DNA of 7,431 bases from Ruminococcaceae bacterium UBA6857 (GCA_002451715.1 DKDD01000104.1:1-7431), one strand, 5' to 3'; shown: positions 1 through 5,957, counted from the stretch's first letter. Notes: generated by a model not told the origin, from the letters alone. A program made the numbers and translations.

Positions 1-598
1 AATAGCGGAAGTCGATCTCGTTTTGTCCTGGCCCCTGTTCATGGTGAGAGCACTCCGGCCGTATCCCCATTTGCTCCAGCGTCAGGCAGATCTCCCGCCG
101 CACATTCTCGCCCTTATCCTCCGGCGCGATATCCATGTACCCCGCGTTGTCGTAGGGAATGCGGGTCGCTTCACCGTTTTCGTCCCGGCGGAAGAGATAG
201 AACTCCATCTCCGTGCCGAAGGAGAAGCGGATGCCCAGCGCTTCCGCGTCCGCCACCGCCTGACGCAGCAGCGCGCGGCAGTCAGCCTCGAAGGCGGCGC
301 CGTCGGGCCGCAGCACGTGGCAGAACATCCGCGCCACCCGTCCGTGGTCCGGTCGCCAGGGCAGCATACACAGGGTGCTGCTGTCCGGATGCAGGAACAG
401 GTCCGAGTGGACCTCGTCGCCGAAGCCGGGTACAGCGGAGGCATCGAAAGCGATGCCATAGCTGAAGGCCCGGTCCAGCTCATCCGGCAGAATAGATATA
501 TTTTTCTGGCTGCCGAAAATATCGCAGAAGGCCAGACGCAGGAATTTCACATCCTCCTCCGCCGTAAACTGCCTGATCTCATCCACTGTGTACTCCAT
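1..598 (-). CDS. glnA: Glutamine synthetase, type I-like, N-terminal 199 residues (cut by window edge)
   Basis: This is the start of a glutamine synthetase, which makes glutamine from glutamate, ammonia and ATP in the cytoplasm. The frame is open from an ATG at 598 to the left edge with no stop. Visible parts are the beta-grasp N-terminal domain (about residues 15-98, including FDASAVPGF at 51-59 and SDLFLHPD at 65-72) and the start of the catalytic domain. The latter has GTEMEFYLF at 128-136, whose E130 and E132 fit metal-binding glutamates, then HHEQGPGQNEIDF at 185-197, whose E187 and E194 fit further metal/substrate glutamates. The start is supported by an AGGCGGGAG Shine-Dalgarno and lies 16 bases after the GXGXG stop, so it is the fourth gene of the glt operon. 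Codon use differs from the rest of the operon: 14 of 15 leucines are CTG and 15 of 19 glutamates GAG. FDASA replaces the usual FDGSS. A gamma-glutamylmethylamide synthetase-like role is a less likely alternative. Confidence 0.93.
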   Translation of the reverse strand, partial: MEYTVDEIRQFTAEEDVKFLRLAFCDIFGSQKNISILPDELDRAFSYGIAFDASAVPGFGDEVHSDLFLHPDSSTLCMLPWRPDHGRVARMFCHVLRPDGAAFEADCRALLRQAVADAEALGIRFSFGTEMEFYLFRRDENGEATRIPYDNAGYMDIAPEDKGENVRREICLTLEQMGIRPECSHHEQGPGQNEIDFRY

Positions 599-614
599 CG
601 TGCTCCCGCCTTTC

Positions 615-1337
615 TCAGTTGGCTACATACATCTGCTGATAGGGGTTTTTGCTGTCCGGTGTGATAACGGTATAGTTGTCGCGGAGCATCTCCTCCGCGT
701 CACGGTCAAACAGACGACAGTACTCCCGCACATAGGGTGCGATCTCCGCCATATCCTCCGCTGTGGCGCTGTGGAGCGTCACCTGATCCGGAAACCGTAT
801 GCTGCTCACGTCACCGCGGAAAACCATCTTGCCGCCGTGCATTCCCGTGCAGGGGAAATTGCCGACAGCGGGCTTTTTGTCTTTGTTCAGTCCCAAAACA
901 ATAATGAGTCCGCCGGCCTGATATTCGCCGAGAAAACTTCCCGCACGTTCGCCGATAACGATTACCGGCTTTTTTTCTTTATATTCTTTCATGTGGATTC
1001 CGGCGCGGTAACCTGCACTTTTTTTGATGTAAATCTCGCCGCCGCGCATTGCATAGCCTGCGGCATCGCCGATGTTTCCGTGAACAATGATTTTGCCGCT
1101 GTTCATTGTGTCGCCGACAGCGTCCTGCGCATTTCCGTTCACGGTTATCGTGCAGCCGCCGAGATATGCTCCCAAAGCGTTGCCCGGAACACCGTTGATT
1201 GTTATATTTTTGTTTTTCATTCCCGACGCGATGAACCGCTGTCCGAGGCAGTTTTCAATCGTGCAGTCGGTATCGGCTTCTCTGATTTTTTCGTTAAGAG
1301 CCGAAAAAAGAACGTTTTTTGCGTCAATAACCGTCAT
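615..1337 (-). CDS. Glutamate synthase GXGXG-domain subunit (GOGAT domain 3, stand-alone)
   Basis: This 240-residue protein corresponds to the C-terminal GXGXG (alpha subunit C-terminal) domain of GltB, COG0070 type, which forms a right-handed beta-helix and has a structural role between the amidotransferase and FMN parts. Repeating glycine turns are visible at residues 56-61, 68-81, 88-100, 129-143 and 165-169. An open frame extends to 1388, but the ATG at 1337 (MTVIDAKN) is preferred: an AAAGGAGG sits nine bases upstream, and the longer start would overlap the preceding gene by 35 bases with a basic, unconserved-looking leader. The gene follows the FMN subunit by 16 bases and precedes glnA by 16. 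Codon use switches inside the gene: of the glutamate codons up to residue 138, seven of eight are GAA, while all five from residue 194 on are GAG. The same fold occurs as the GlxC/MgsB subunit of N-methylglutamate synthase. Confidence 0.9.
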   Translation of the reverse strand: MTVIDAKNVLFSALNEKIREADTDCTIENCLGQRFIASGMKNKNITINGVPGNALGAYLGGCTITVNGNAQDAVGDTMNSGKIIVHGNIGDAAGYAMRGGEIYIKKSAGYRAGIHMKEYKEKKPVIVIGERAGSFLGEYQAGGLIIVLGLNKDKKPAVGNFPCTGMHGGKMVFRGDVSSIRFPDQVTLHSATAEDMAEIAPYVREYCRLFDRDAEEMLRDNYTVITPDSKNPYQQMYVAN

Positions 1338-1346
1338 TCTTCGCTT

Positions 1347-1354
1347 CCTCCTTT
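1347..1354 (-). promoter_or_regulatory. Shine-Dalgarno that fixes the start of the GXGXG subunit
   Basis: The minus strand reads AAAGGAGG here, nine bases before the ATG at 1337. Its first base is the last base of the FMN-subunit stop codon TAA, so termination and re-initiation are adjacent, as expected for coupled translation of subunits of one complex. It argues against the upstream in-frame start at 1388. Confidence 0.85.
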
Positions 1355-2859
1355 TATTCTCCGGCGTGCGAAATTCCGAGAATTTCAAGCTCTTTTTCGG
1401 TCAATCCGATGCCGCGCAACATAAGCCTGTTTCCGCGCAACGCTTCAATTGAGTTGATTCCCATTCCGCCGAGCAGTTCTTTAATCTCGTGTCTCCACGC
1501 CGTCATAAGGTTGACAAGCCTTTCTTCCCCGATGTCGGGATCAAGGCGTTCAACAAGTTCGGGACGTTGGGTTGCAATTCCCCAATTGCACGTTCCGCTT
1601 TGGCAGTTTCTGCAAAGATGACAGCCGAGCGCGAGAAGCGCCGCCGTTGCAACATAGCAGGCGTCCGCACCGAGGGCGATCGCTTTGACAACGTCTGCCG
1701 AAGAGCGGATACTTCCGCCGACAACAAGCGAAACGTGGTTCCTTATTCCTTCATCGCGAAGGCGCGTGTCAACGGCCGCAAGCGCAAGCTCAATCGGGAT
1801 TCCGACATTGTCGCGGATTCTTGTCGGCGCCGCGCCCGTTCCGCCGCGAAAACCGTCAATTGCAATGATGTCTGCGCCGCTGCGTGCAATTCCGCTTGCA
1901 ATTGCCGCAATGTTATGTACGGCGGCAACTTTGACGATTACGGGTTTTTTATAGTTTGTTGCTTCTTTTAGCGAATAGACAAGCTGGCGCAGGTCTTCAA
2001 TCGAATAGATGTCGTGGTGCGGAGCCGGAGAAATTGCGTCCGAGCCTTCCGGAATCATTCGTGTTCTTGAAACATCGCCGACAATTTTTGCGCCGGGAAG
2101 ATGTCCGCCGATTCCGGGTTTTGCGCCTTGGCCCATTTTGATTTCGATTGCCGCACCGGTGTTGAGATATTCTTCGTGAACGCCGAAACGACCCGACGCA
2201 ACCTGAACAACGGTGTTTTCGCCGTAGCAGTAAAAATCTTCGTGCAGTCCGCCCTCGCCTGTGTTATAAAGAATTCCGAGTTTTTTTGCCGCCCGTGCAA
2301 GGCTTTCGTGGGCATTATAGCTGATTGAGCCGTAACTCATTGCGGAAAACATTACCGGCATTGAAAGTTCAAGCTGGGGCGGAAGTTCTGTTTTGAGTTT
2401 TCCGTTTTCATCGCGCTCGATTTTTTCCGGCTTTTTGCCAAGAAAAACTTTTGTCTCCATCGGTTCGCGAAGAGGATCAATCGGCGGGTTTGTGACCTGC
2501 GACGCATTTATGAGTATTCTGTCCCAATAAACAGGAAAGTTTTTCGGGTTACCCATTGAGGAAAGCAAAACTCCGCCGCCCGTTGCCTGTTTATAGATTT
2601 CTTTTATTGTGTCTTCCTGCCAGTTCGCGTTTTCGCGGAAAGCGCAGTTGTTTTTAACGATTTTGAGCGCGTGGGTCGGGCAGAACGAAACGCAGCGCTG
2701 GCAATCGACGCACTTTGCTTCGTCGGCACGTACAATGCCGCTTTCTTTGTCAAAAAAATGAACTTCGTTTGCGCATTGTCGTTCGCAGACGCGGCAGGTA
2801 ATGCAGCGGTCATAGTTTCGCACTACCTCAAATTCGGGAAAAATATATGAAACGCTCAT
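1354..2859 (-). CDS. gltB: Glutamate synthase FMN/Fe-S core subunit with N-terminal ferredoxin domain
   Basis: This 501-residue protein is the catalytic synthase part of a split GOGAT (COG0069 type): it reductively transfers ammonia to 2-oxoglutarate to give glutamate. Residues 19-29 (CITCRVCERQC) and 50-60 (CVDCQRCVSFC) are two CxxCxxCxxxC motifs, typical for two [4Fe-4S] clusters. The FMN-binding TIM barrel follows (about 90-440), with KPGIGGHLPG at 247-256, SPAPHHDIYS at 277-286, IDGFRGGTGAAP at 334-345 and VGGSI at 380-384. C413, C419 and C424 have the C-x5-C-x4-C spacing of the GltB [3Fe-4S] cluster, with an extra C416. The start at 2859 overlaps the previous stop (TAATG) and has an AAAGGAGGG upstream. 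No pyridine-nucleotide subunit is encoded nearby, so ferredoxin is a likely electron donor (inference). The GlxD/MgsC N-methylglutamate synthase subunit has the same architecture and cannot be excluded. Confidence 0.94.
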   Translation of the reverse strand: MSVSYIFPEFEVVRNYDRCITCRVCERQCANEVHFFDKESGIVRADEAKCVDCQRCVSFCPTHALKIVKNNCAFRENANWQEDTIKEIYKQATGGGVLLSSMGNPKNFPVYWDRILINASQVTNPPIDPLREPMETKVFLGKKPEKIERDENGKLKTELPPQLELSMPVMFSAMSYGSISYNAHESLARAAKKLGILYNTGEGGLHEDFYCYGENTVVQVASGRFGVHEEYLNTGAAIEIKMGQGAKPGIGGHLPGAKIVGDVSRTRMIPEGSDAISPAPHHDIYSIEDLRQLVYSLKEATNYKKPVIVKVAAVHNIAAIASGIARSGADIIAIDGFRGGTGAAPTRIRDNVGIPIELALAAVDTRLRDEGIRNHVSLVVGGSIRSSADVVKAIALGADACYVATAALLALGCHLCRNCQSGTCNWGIATQRPELVERLDPDIGEERLVNLMTAWRHEIKELLGGMGINSIEALRGNRLMLRGIGLTEKELEILGISHAGE

Positions 2860-3950
2860 TAATACATACCCTCCTTTACCTTAACGATCACCGGTTCGCC
2901 GCCCATCGGAGCATAGATGTTTTCGGCGTTCGGTTCCATTGCGCGTATTGCGGCTTCTTCGCTTGCAACAAAAACTTTGTCGTCCTTTTCGCCGACAACC
3001 ATGGAGCGAAGTTTCAGCCTGTCGTTGAGCGCCATCAGTCCGCCGTCAAAACCGAGAATAATAGAAAACGGACCCGTTATGAGAAGCGAGGAGAACATCG
3101 TTCGAAGATAGGAAAGTCTTTTTGCGGTTTCTTCGTCTTTGCTTTGAATCGTACTCCAAAACGGCGCAGCAATAACCGAAGCGGTTTCTTCAAGCGTCAA
3201 TCCCTGGCGGCGAAGAAGATAATCGGCAATGTATGTTATGACTTCGGTGTCGGTACGCAAAGTGCATTTATAGCCGAACATTTCAATAAAACGGCGGTTC
3301 GCGTCGTATGACGAAATTTCACCGTTGTGAACAACGGAATAATCAAGAAGAGCAAACGGGTGCGCACCGCCCCACCAGCCGGGTGTGTTCGTTGGATATC
3401 TTCCGTGCGCCGTCCAGCTGTAGGCTTCGTATTCTTCAAGGCGGTAAAATTTTCCGACGTCTTCGGGAAAACCGACCGCTTTAAAAACGCCCATGTTCTT
3501 TCCGTTTGAAAAAACATAACAGCCGCGAAGGCAGGTATTGATGTGCATAACCGTTCGCGCAACATATTCTTTTTCGTCAAGCTGAAGCCTTGAAAGCACA
3601 GAGGCAAGCGGCGCAACAAAATACCGCCAAATCAGAGGAACGTCGGTGATTTCGGGAATTTTACGAATCGGTATGTTTTCGGATTTTACAATTTCAAAGC
3701 TGTCTTTGAGATATTTTTCGCATTCCACCCTTGCGTCGTTGTCGGTATAAAAAATGTGGAACGCATAAAATTCTTTATATTCGGGATAGATTCCGTAGCC
3801 GGCAAAGCCTCCGCCGAGTCCGTTTGAACGGTCGTGCATAACTTCAATGCCTTTCATAACCGTTTCTCCCGTCATTTTCTTTCCGTCTTTTGAAATGACC
3901 GCGGCGATTGCACAGCCGGAGGGGATTCTAATTTCGCCTTCCAATTTCAT
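2859..3950 (-). CDS. Class II glutamine amidotransferase subunit of split glutamate synthase
   Basis: This 363-residue protein matches GOGAT domain 1 (COG0067 type, Ntn-hydrolase fold). It would hydrolyse glutamine and pass ammonia to the FMN subunit. Family landmarks are C13 in PSGCAIAAV (proposed nucleophile), HGRYPTNTPGWWGGAHPF at residues 182-199, HNGEISSY at 208-215 and RTDTEV at 232-237. Class II enzymes need a free N-terminal cysteine, so the first 12 residues would have to be removed; precursor processing is known for GOGAT large subunits. No in-frame start lies just before C13, and AAGGG is ten bases before the ATG at 3950, which supports this start. It is the first gene of the operon, and its stop overlaps the start of the FMN subunit gene by one base. 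The leader upstream holds a promoter and a terminator-like hairpin. The related MgsA/GlxB subunit is the alternative identity. Confidence 0.92.
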   Translation of the reverse strand: MKLEGEIRIPSGCAIAAVISKDGKKMTGETVMKGIEVMHDRSNGLGGGFAGYGIYPEYKEFYAFHIFYTDNDARVECEKYLKDSFEIVKSENIPIRKIPEITDVPLIWRYFVAPLASVLSRLQLDEKEYVARTVMHINTCLRGCYVFSNGKNMGVFKAVGFPEDVGKFYRLEEYEAYSWTAHGRYPTNTPGWWGGAHPFALLDYSVVHNGEISSYDANRRFIEMFGYKCTLRTDTEVITYIADYLLRRQGLTLEETASVIAAPFWSTIQSKDEETAKRLSYLRTMFSSLLITGPFSIILGFDGGLMALNDRLKLRSMVVGEKDDKVFVASEEAAIRAMEPNAENIYAPMGGEPVIVKVKEGMY

Positions 3951-3982
3951 TTTTGATCATCCCTTCGAAATTCTTCGTTTTG

Positions 3983-4043
3983 AAAAAAGCAAAGGCGTCC
4001 ATTCCCGAAGAGGGTTACTCTTCTGTGAATGAACGCCTTTGCT
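3983..4043 (-). terminator. Intrinsic-terminator-like hairpin in the glt operon leader (candidate attenuator)
   Basis: On the minus strand a 17-bp stem (4043-4027 pairing with 4004-3988, one G-U pair) encloses a two/three-base internal loop and a 6-bp apical stem (GAAGAG/CTCTTC, 4023-4018 with 4012-4007, loop TAACC). It is followed at once by a run of six T. The arrangement is asymmetric: the plus-strand sense lacks a T-tract. It lies 54 bases after the phosphodiesterase stop, so it can terminate that transcript, but it is also downstream of the only good glt promoter and upstream of the first glt gene. glt transcripts must therefore read through it. A short leader RNA of about 70 nt would be the terminated product. 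Confidence 0.8.
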
Positions 4044-4058
4044 CACTTATATCACGGA

Positions 4059-4087
4059 ATTATATCACAAGGAAAAAGATTTGTCAA
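4059..4087 (-). promoter_or_regulatory. Sigma-A promoter of the glutamate synthase operon (perfect hexamers)
   Basis: The minus strand reads TTGACA (4087-4082), a 17-base spacer, and TATAAT (4064-4059), both hexamers and spacing matching consensus exactly. The predicted transcription start is near 4052, which gives a leader of about 100 nt before the ATG at 3950. The hairpin described at 3983-4043 begins about nine bases after that start. The -35 is nine bases beyond the phosphodiesterase stop codon. No other promoter-like sequence fits between the hairpin and the first glt gene. Confidence 0.85.
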
Positions 4088-4096
4088 CTTTGTTTT

Positions 4097-5029
4097 TCAG
4101 CATTTGCCGAAAAGGTTTTCAATGTAATTCTTTGCGGTTTTCAAAAGGTCTTTGAGTATGACGGGGATTTCGTCAAGTGCGTCGCGAACAACTTTTTCCG
4201 GTGTAAGGTTAACCATGTCAAGGTCTTCGGAAAGAATTTTGTTTGTTGTGATTGCGCTGACGCCGAACGCGCAGAGGAATCTTGCCGGCGTAACATAGTC
4301 AACCGTCCATGCGATCATTTTAAGTCCGGCTTTTTTGATTTTGTTCATTGAAAAAACGGTGTTTTCCATGAAGTTGAAAGAAATTCCGTTGATGTTATGT
4401 TCCTTGCAAAACTCAATATGTGTGTCCATAACTTCGTTTGCAAGCATCCACAAGTCGGCTTCGGGCAAAAGTTCTCTCAGCGGAGCAAGGTATTCCCATT
4501 GGAACGAAATGAGCGTATATTCGCAGGGAAGAGCAGTGCTGCCGAGAATTTTTGCAAGACTTTCAAGGTCTTTGACTTCTCCGCCCTTGACTTCGATAAT
4601 CGGGCGAATCGAATATTCGGCGCAGACGGCAAGCGCTTCTTCAAGTGTCGGAATTTTTTCGTTCGGATAGGTTTCAAGGTTGTTGCCGTTGTCGATTTTG
4701 AGCTTTGAAATTTCTTCATAAGTCATGTCGGCAATTTTTCCTTTACCGTCGGTCATTTTGTCAACAGTGTCGTCGTGGTTGATGACCCAAACCTTGTCTT
4801 TTGTTGTGTGAATGTCAAATTCACAGCCGTAGTATCCCTTTTCGCCGGCAAGTTTGAACGCTGCAAGGGTGTTTTCCGGCGCAGCGGCGCTGTAGCCGCG
4901 GTGTGCAACTGCTTCGATTCTTTTTGCTTTGTTTCCGTCGCTTGCGGCAAAGCCGACAATCGAAAAAGAAAGCAAAAGAAGAACGCAAAGCACGGCGCAG
5001 ACAAGTCTTTTTAAAATGTTCTTTTTCAT
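4097..5029 (-). CDS. Secreted glycerophosphodiester phosphodiesterase
   Basis: This 310-residue protein belongs to the GDPD family (TIM barrel), which hydrolyses glycerophosphodiesters to glycerol-3-phosphate and an alcohol. An N-terminal signal peptide is clear: KKNILKR, a hydrophobic stretch at about 9-27, and a likely cleavage after GFA (residue 28) or the next Ala. The mature enzyme would act outside the membrane, on lipid-derived or teichoic-acid-type phosphodiesters (inference). Family motifs are HRG at 43-45, PENT at 51-54, CEFDIH at 69-74 (E70 and D72 metal-binding), the catalytic HDD at 85-87, and EVKGG at 146-150. The barrel ends near TTNKI at 261-265; an amphipathic tail of about 45 residues follows and ends in cysteine (C310). 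The start has AAAAGGAG eight bases upstream and its own promoter. No functional link to the glt operon downstream is evident. Confidence 0.93.
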   Translation of the reverse strand: MKKNILKRLVCAVLCVLLLLSFSIVGFAASDGNKAKRIEAVAHRGYSAAAPENTLAAFKLAGEKGYYGCEFDIHTTKDKVWVINHDDTVDKMTDGKGKIADMTYEEISKLKIDNGNNLETYPNEKIPTLEEALAVCAEYSIRPIIEVKGGEVKDLESLAKILGSTALPCEYTLISFQWEYLAPLRELLPEADLWMLANEVMDTHIEFCKEHNINGISFNFMENTVFSMNKIKKAGLKMIAWTVDYVTPARFLCAFGVSAITTNKILSEDLDMVNLTPEKVVRDALDEIPVILKDLLKTAKNYIENLFGKC

Positions 5030-5063
5030 TTTTTGTGCTCCTTTTCTTTTTTTATCTCGTTGT

Positions 5064-5093
5064 ATTATACTTCTTTTTTGCTGGTTATGTCAA
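5064..5093 (-). promoter_or_regulatory. Sigma-A promoter of the glycerophosphodiesterase gene
   Basis: The minus strand reads TTGACA (5093-5088), an 18-base spacer, then TATAAT (5069-5064), with perfect hexamers. The predicted start near 5057 gives a leader of about 28 bases including the Shine-Dalgarno. The -35 hexamer contains the TGA stop codon of the upstream kinase-like gene, so the two genes are packed as closely as a separate promoter allows. Confidence 0.85.
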
Positions 5094-5812
5094 CTGAAAT
5101 CCGTGCAATCGCAAAGCCCGATATGAACGGGCGAAAACTTGTCTTCAAGATATGACGTGAACGGCGGCGCGTGAAACCTTTTTCCGCGCGGAAGATCGAG
5201 CGAAAGCGCCATGCTTGCCGAAAAAGCGTTTTTTCCGGAAGAAAACAGCAGTCTTCCGCCGTGGAGCCTTGCCGTGTTCTGAACGCTCAAAAGGCCGCCT
5301 TTCGGTTTGAGCAAAGAAAGGTCTTTGTTTTCGGCTTCATCCGAAACAGTTATTACACATTGCCTTGCGCCGGAGGAAAGCGACGCGTGAATATCGCCGG
5401 CGGAAAATTTCACGGCATTTGAAATAAGATTGAGAAAAGCGTCAATAATTAGAGAAGGACAGCACGAAACCGCAATTCTTTCCGGTTCAAAAGAAAGTTT
5501 CACGTTTTTGCCGGAAAGAATGATATCACTGCAAAGGCAGATGTTTTCCAAAAGCTTGTCAAGTTCAACAAAAAGAAAACCGCAGTTTTGAAGTTCGCTT
5601 TCTTTTCGGTTTGAAAGGGTACGAATTTTTTGAAGGCAGGAGGAAAGAATCCGTTGCGGCTTTTTTGGGTCGGTTTCGGTTGCAAAAGTTTCATAAAGTT
5701 CGCACGAACGCGAAAAAATTTCGGAAACAAGCTCGCGAATTTCGCTTTCGTTTTCTTTTATTTCGTCAAGAGAAAGAAGGCGCGAGACTTTTTTTGAAAG
5801 AGAAACGGACAT
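5090..5812 (-). CDS. Small soluble protein with degenerate histidine-kinase-type ATPase domain
   Basis: This 240-residue protein has no signal peptide or membrane segment. Residues 124-137 (DAFLNLISNAVKFS) match the N-box of the HATPase_c (GHKL) fold, and residues 172-194 (KGGLLSV through ARLHGGRLLFSS) match the G2 region and the HGG strand of sensor kinases. The G1 box is eroded: D158 remains in VSDEAEN but the DxGxG glycines are missing. There is no histidine before residue 142, so no H-box phospho-acceptor exists. The N-terminal ~100 residues are mostly charged and helical-looking. It may be a pseudo-kinase, a phosphotransferase-like or anti-sigma-like regulator, or a decayed kinase; the role is unknown. 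The ATG at 5812 is chosen over the in-frame TTG at 5821 because AAAAGGA lies nine bases before the ATG but abuts the TTG. No response regulator is visible nearby. Confidence 0.78.
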   Translation of the reverse strand: MSVSLSKKVSRLLSLDEIKENESEIRELVSEIFSRSCELYETFATETDPKKPQRILSSCLQKIRTLSNRKESELQNCGFLFVELDKLLENICLCSDIILSGKNVKLSFEPERIAVSCCPSLIIDAFLNLISNAVKFSAGDIHASLSSGARQCVITVSDEAENKDLSLLKPKGGLLSVQNTARLHGGRLLFSSGKNAFSASMALSLDLPRGKRFHAPPFTSYLEDKFSPVHIGLCDCTDFS

Positions 5813-5821
5813 ATCGTTCAA

Positions 5822-5828
5822 TCCTTTT
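5822..5828 (-). promoter_or_regulatory. Shine-Dalgarno deciding the start of the kinase-like gene
   Basis: The minus strand reads AAAAGGA, nine bases before the ATG at 5812. It is immediately next to the alternative TTG at 5821, too close to serve it, so the shorter product is preferred. Confidence 0.7.
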
Positions 5829-5844
5829 AGTTTTTTTCGTCAGT

Positions 5845-5873
5845 ATTATGCCCTTTTTGGTTTTGATAAACAA
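5845..5873 (-). promoter_or_regulatory. Probable promoter of the kinase-like gene
   Basis: The minus strand reads TTGTTT (5873-5868), a 17-base spacer, and CATAAT (5850-5845). The -10 has five of six consensus bases but the -35 only three, so this is a weaker call than the other promoters in the window. It sits in the AT-rich divergent region shared with gap. Confidence 0.5.
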
Positions 5874-5928
5874 TATTTTGTTCAGCTTGACAAAATTTGG
5901 AAAACAACTGAAATTTTTGATTTTTCTG

Positions 5929-5957
5929 TTGAAAAAATCTGCCAATTAGAGTAATAT
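5929..5957 (+). promoter_or_regulatory. Probable sigma-A promoter of gap
   Basis: TTGAAA (5929-5934), a 17-base spacer, and TAATAT (5952-5957) precede the gap gene, with a predicted start near 5964 and a leader of about 39 bases. A CGGAGG Shine-Dalgarno at 5989-5994 stands eight bases before the ATG. Oligo-A/T runs upstream (5874-5928) could act as an UP-like region. No operator palindrome was recognised. Confidence 0.65.

Noticed and set aside
1..598. Glutamine synthetase as a pseudogene
   Set aside because: The frame is open without frameshift or stop for all 199 visible codons and the catalytic glutamates are kept; it is only cut by the window edge.
23..664. Plus-strand open frame of 213 codons at the left edge
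   Set aside because: It lies opposite an unbroken glutamine synthetase frame whose motifs are unmistakable; the GC-rich codons there keep other frames open.
588..1424. Plus-strand open frame of 278 codons opposite the GXGXG gene
   Set aside because: It is antisense to a clearly conserved gene, shows no domain, and lacks a good ribosome binding site; it is a shadow of the minus-strand coding pattern.
3951..4052. T-box, ANTAR dual-hairpin target or glutamine riboswitch in the glt leader
   Set aside because: The leader is only about 100 nt, has one compound hairpin rather than two with hexaloops, and no T-box sequence or other known motif was recognised.
5116..5132. GCCCG/CGGGC hairpin near the end of the kinase-like gene as a terminator
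   Set aside because: It has only five base pairs, lies inside the coding region and has no real T-run downstream on the minus strand.
5887..5892. TTGACA on the plus strand as the gap -35
   Set aside because: No -10-like hexamer occurs at 16-18 bases downstream; the TTGAAA/TAATAT pair at 5929-5957 fits better.
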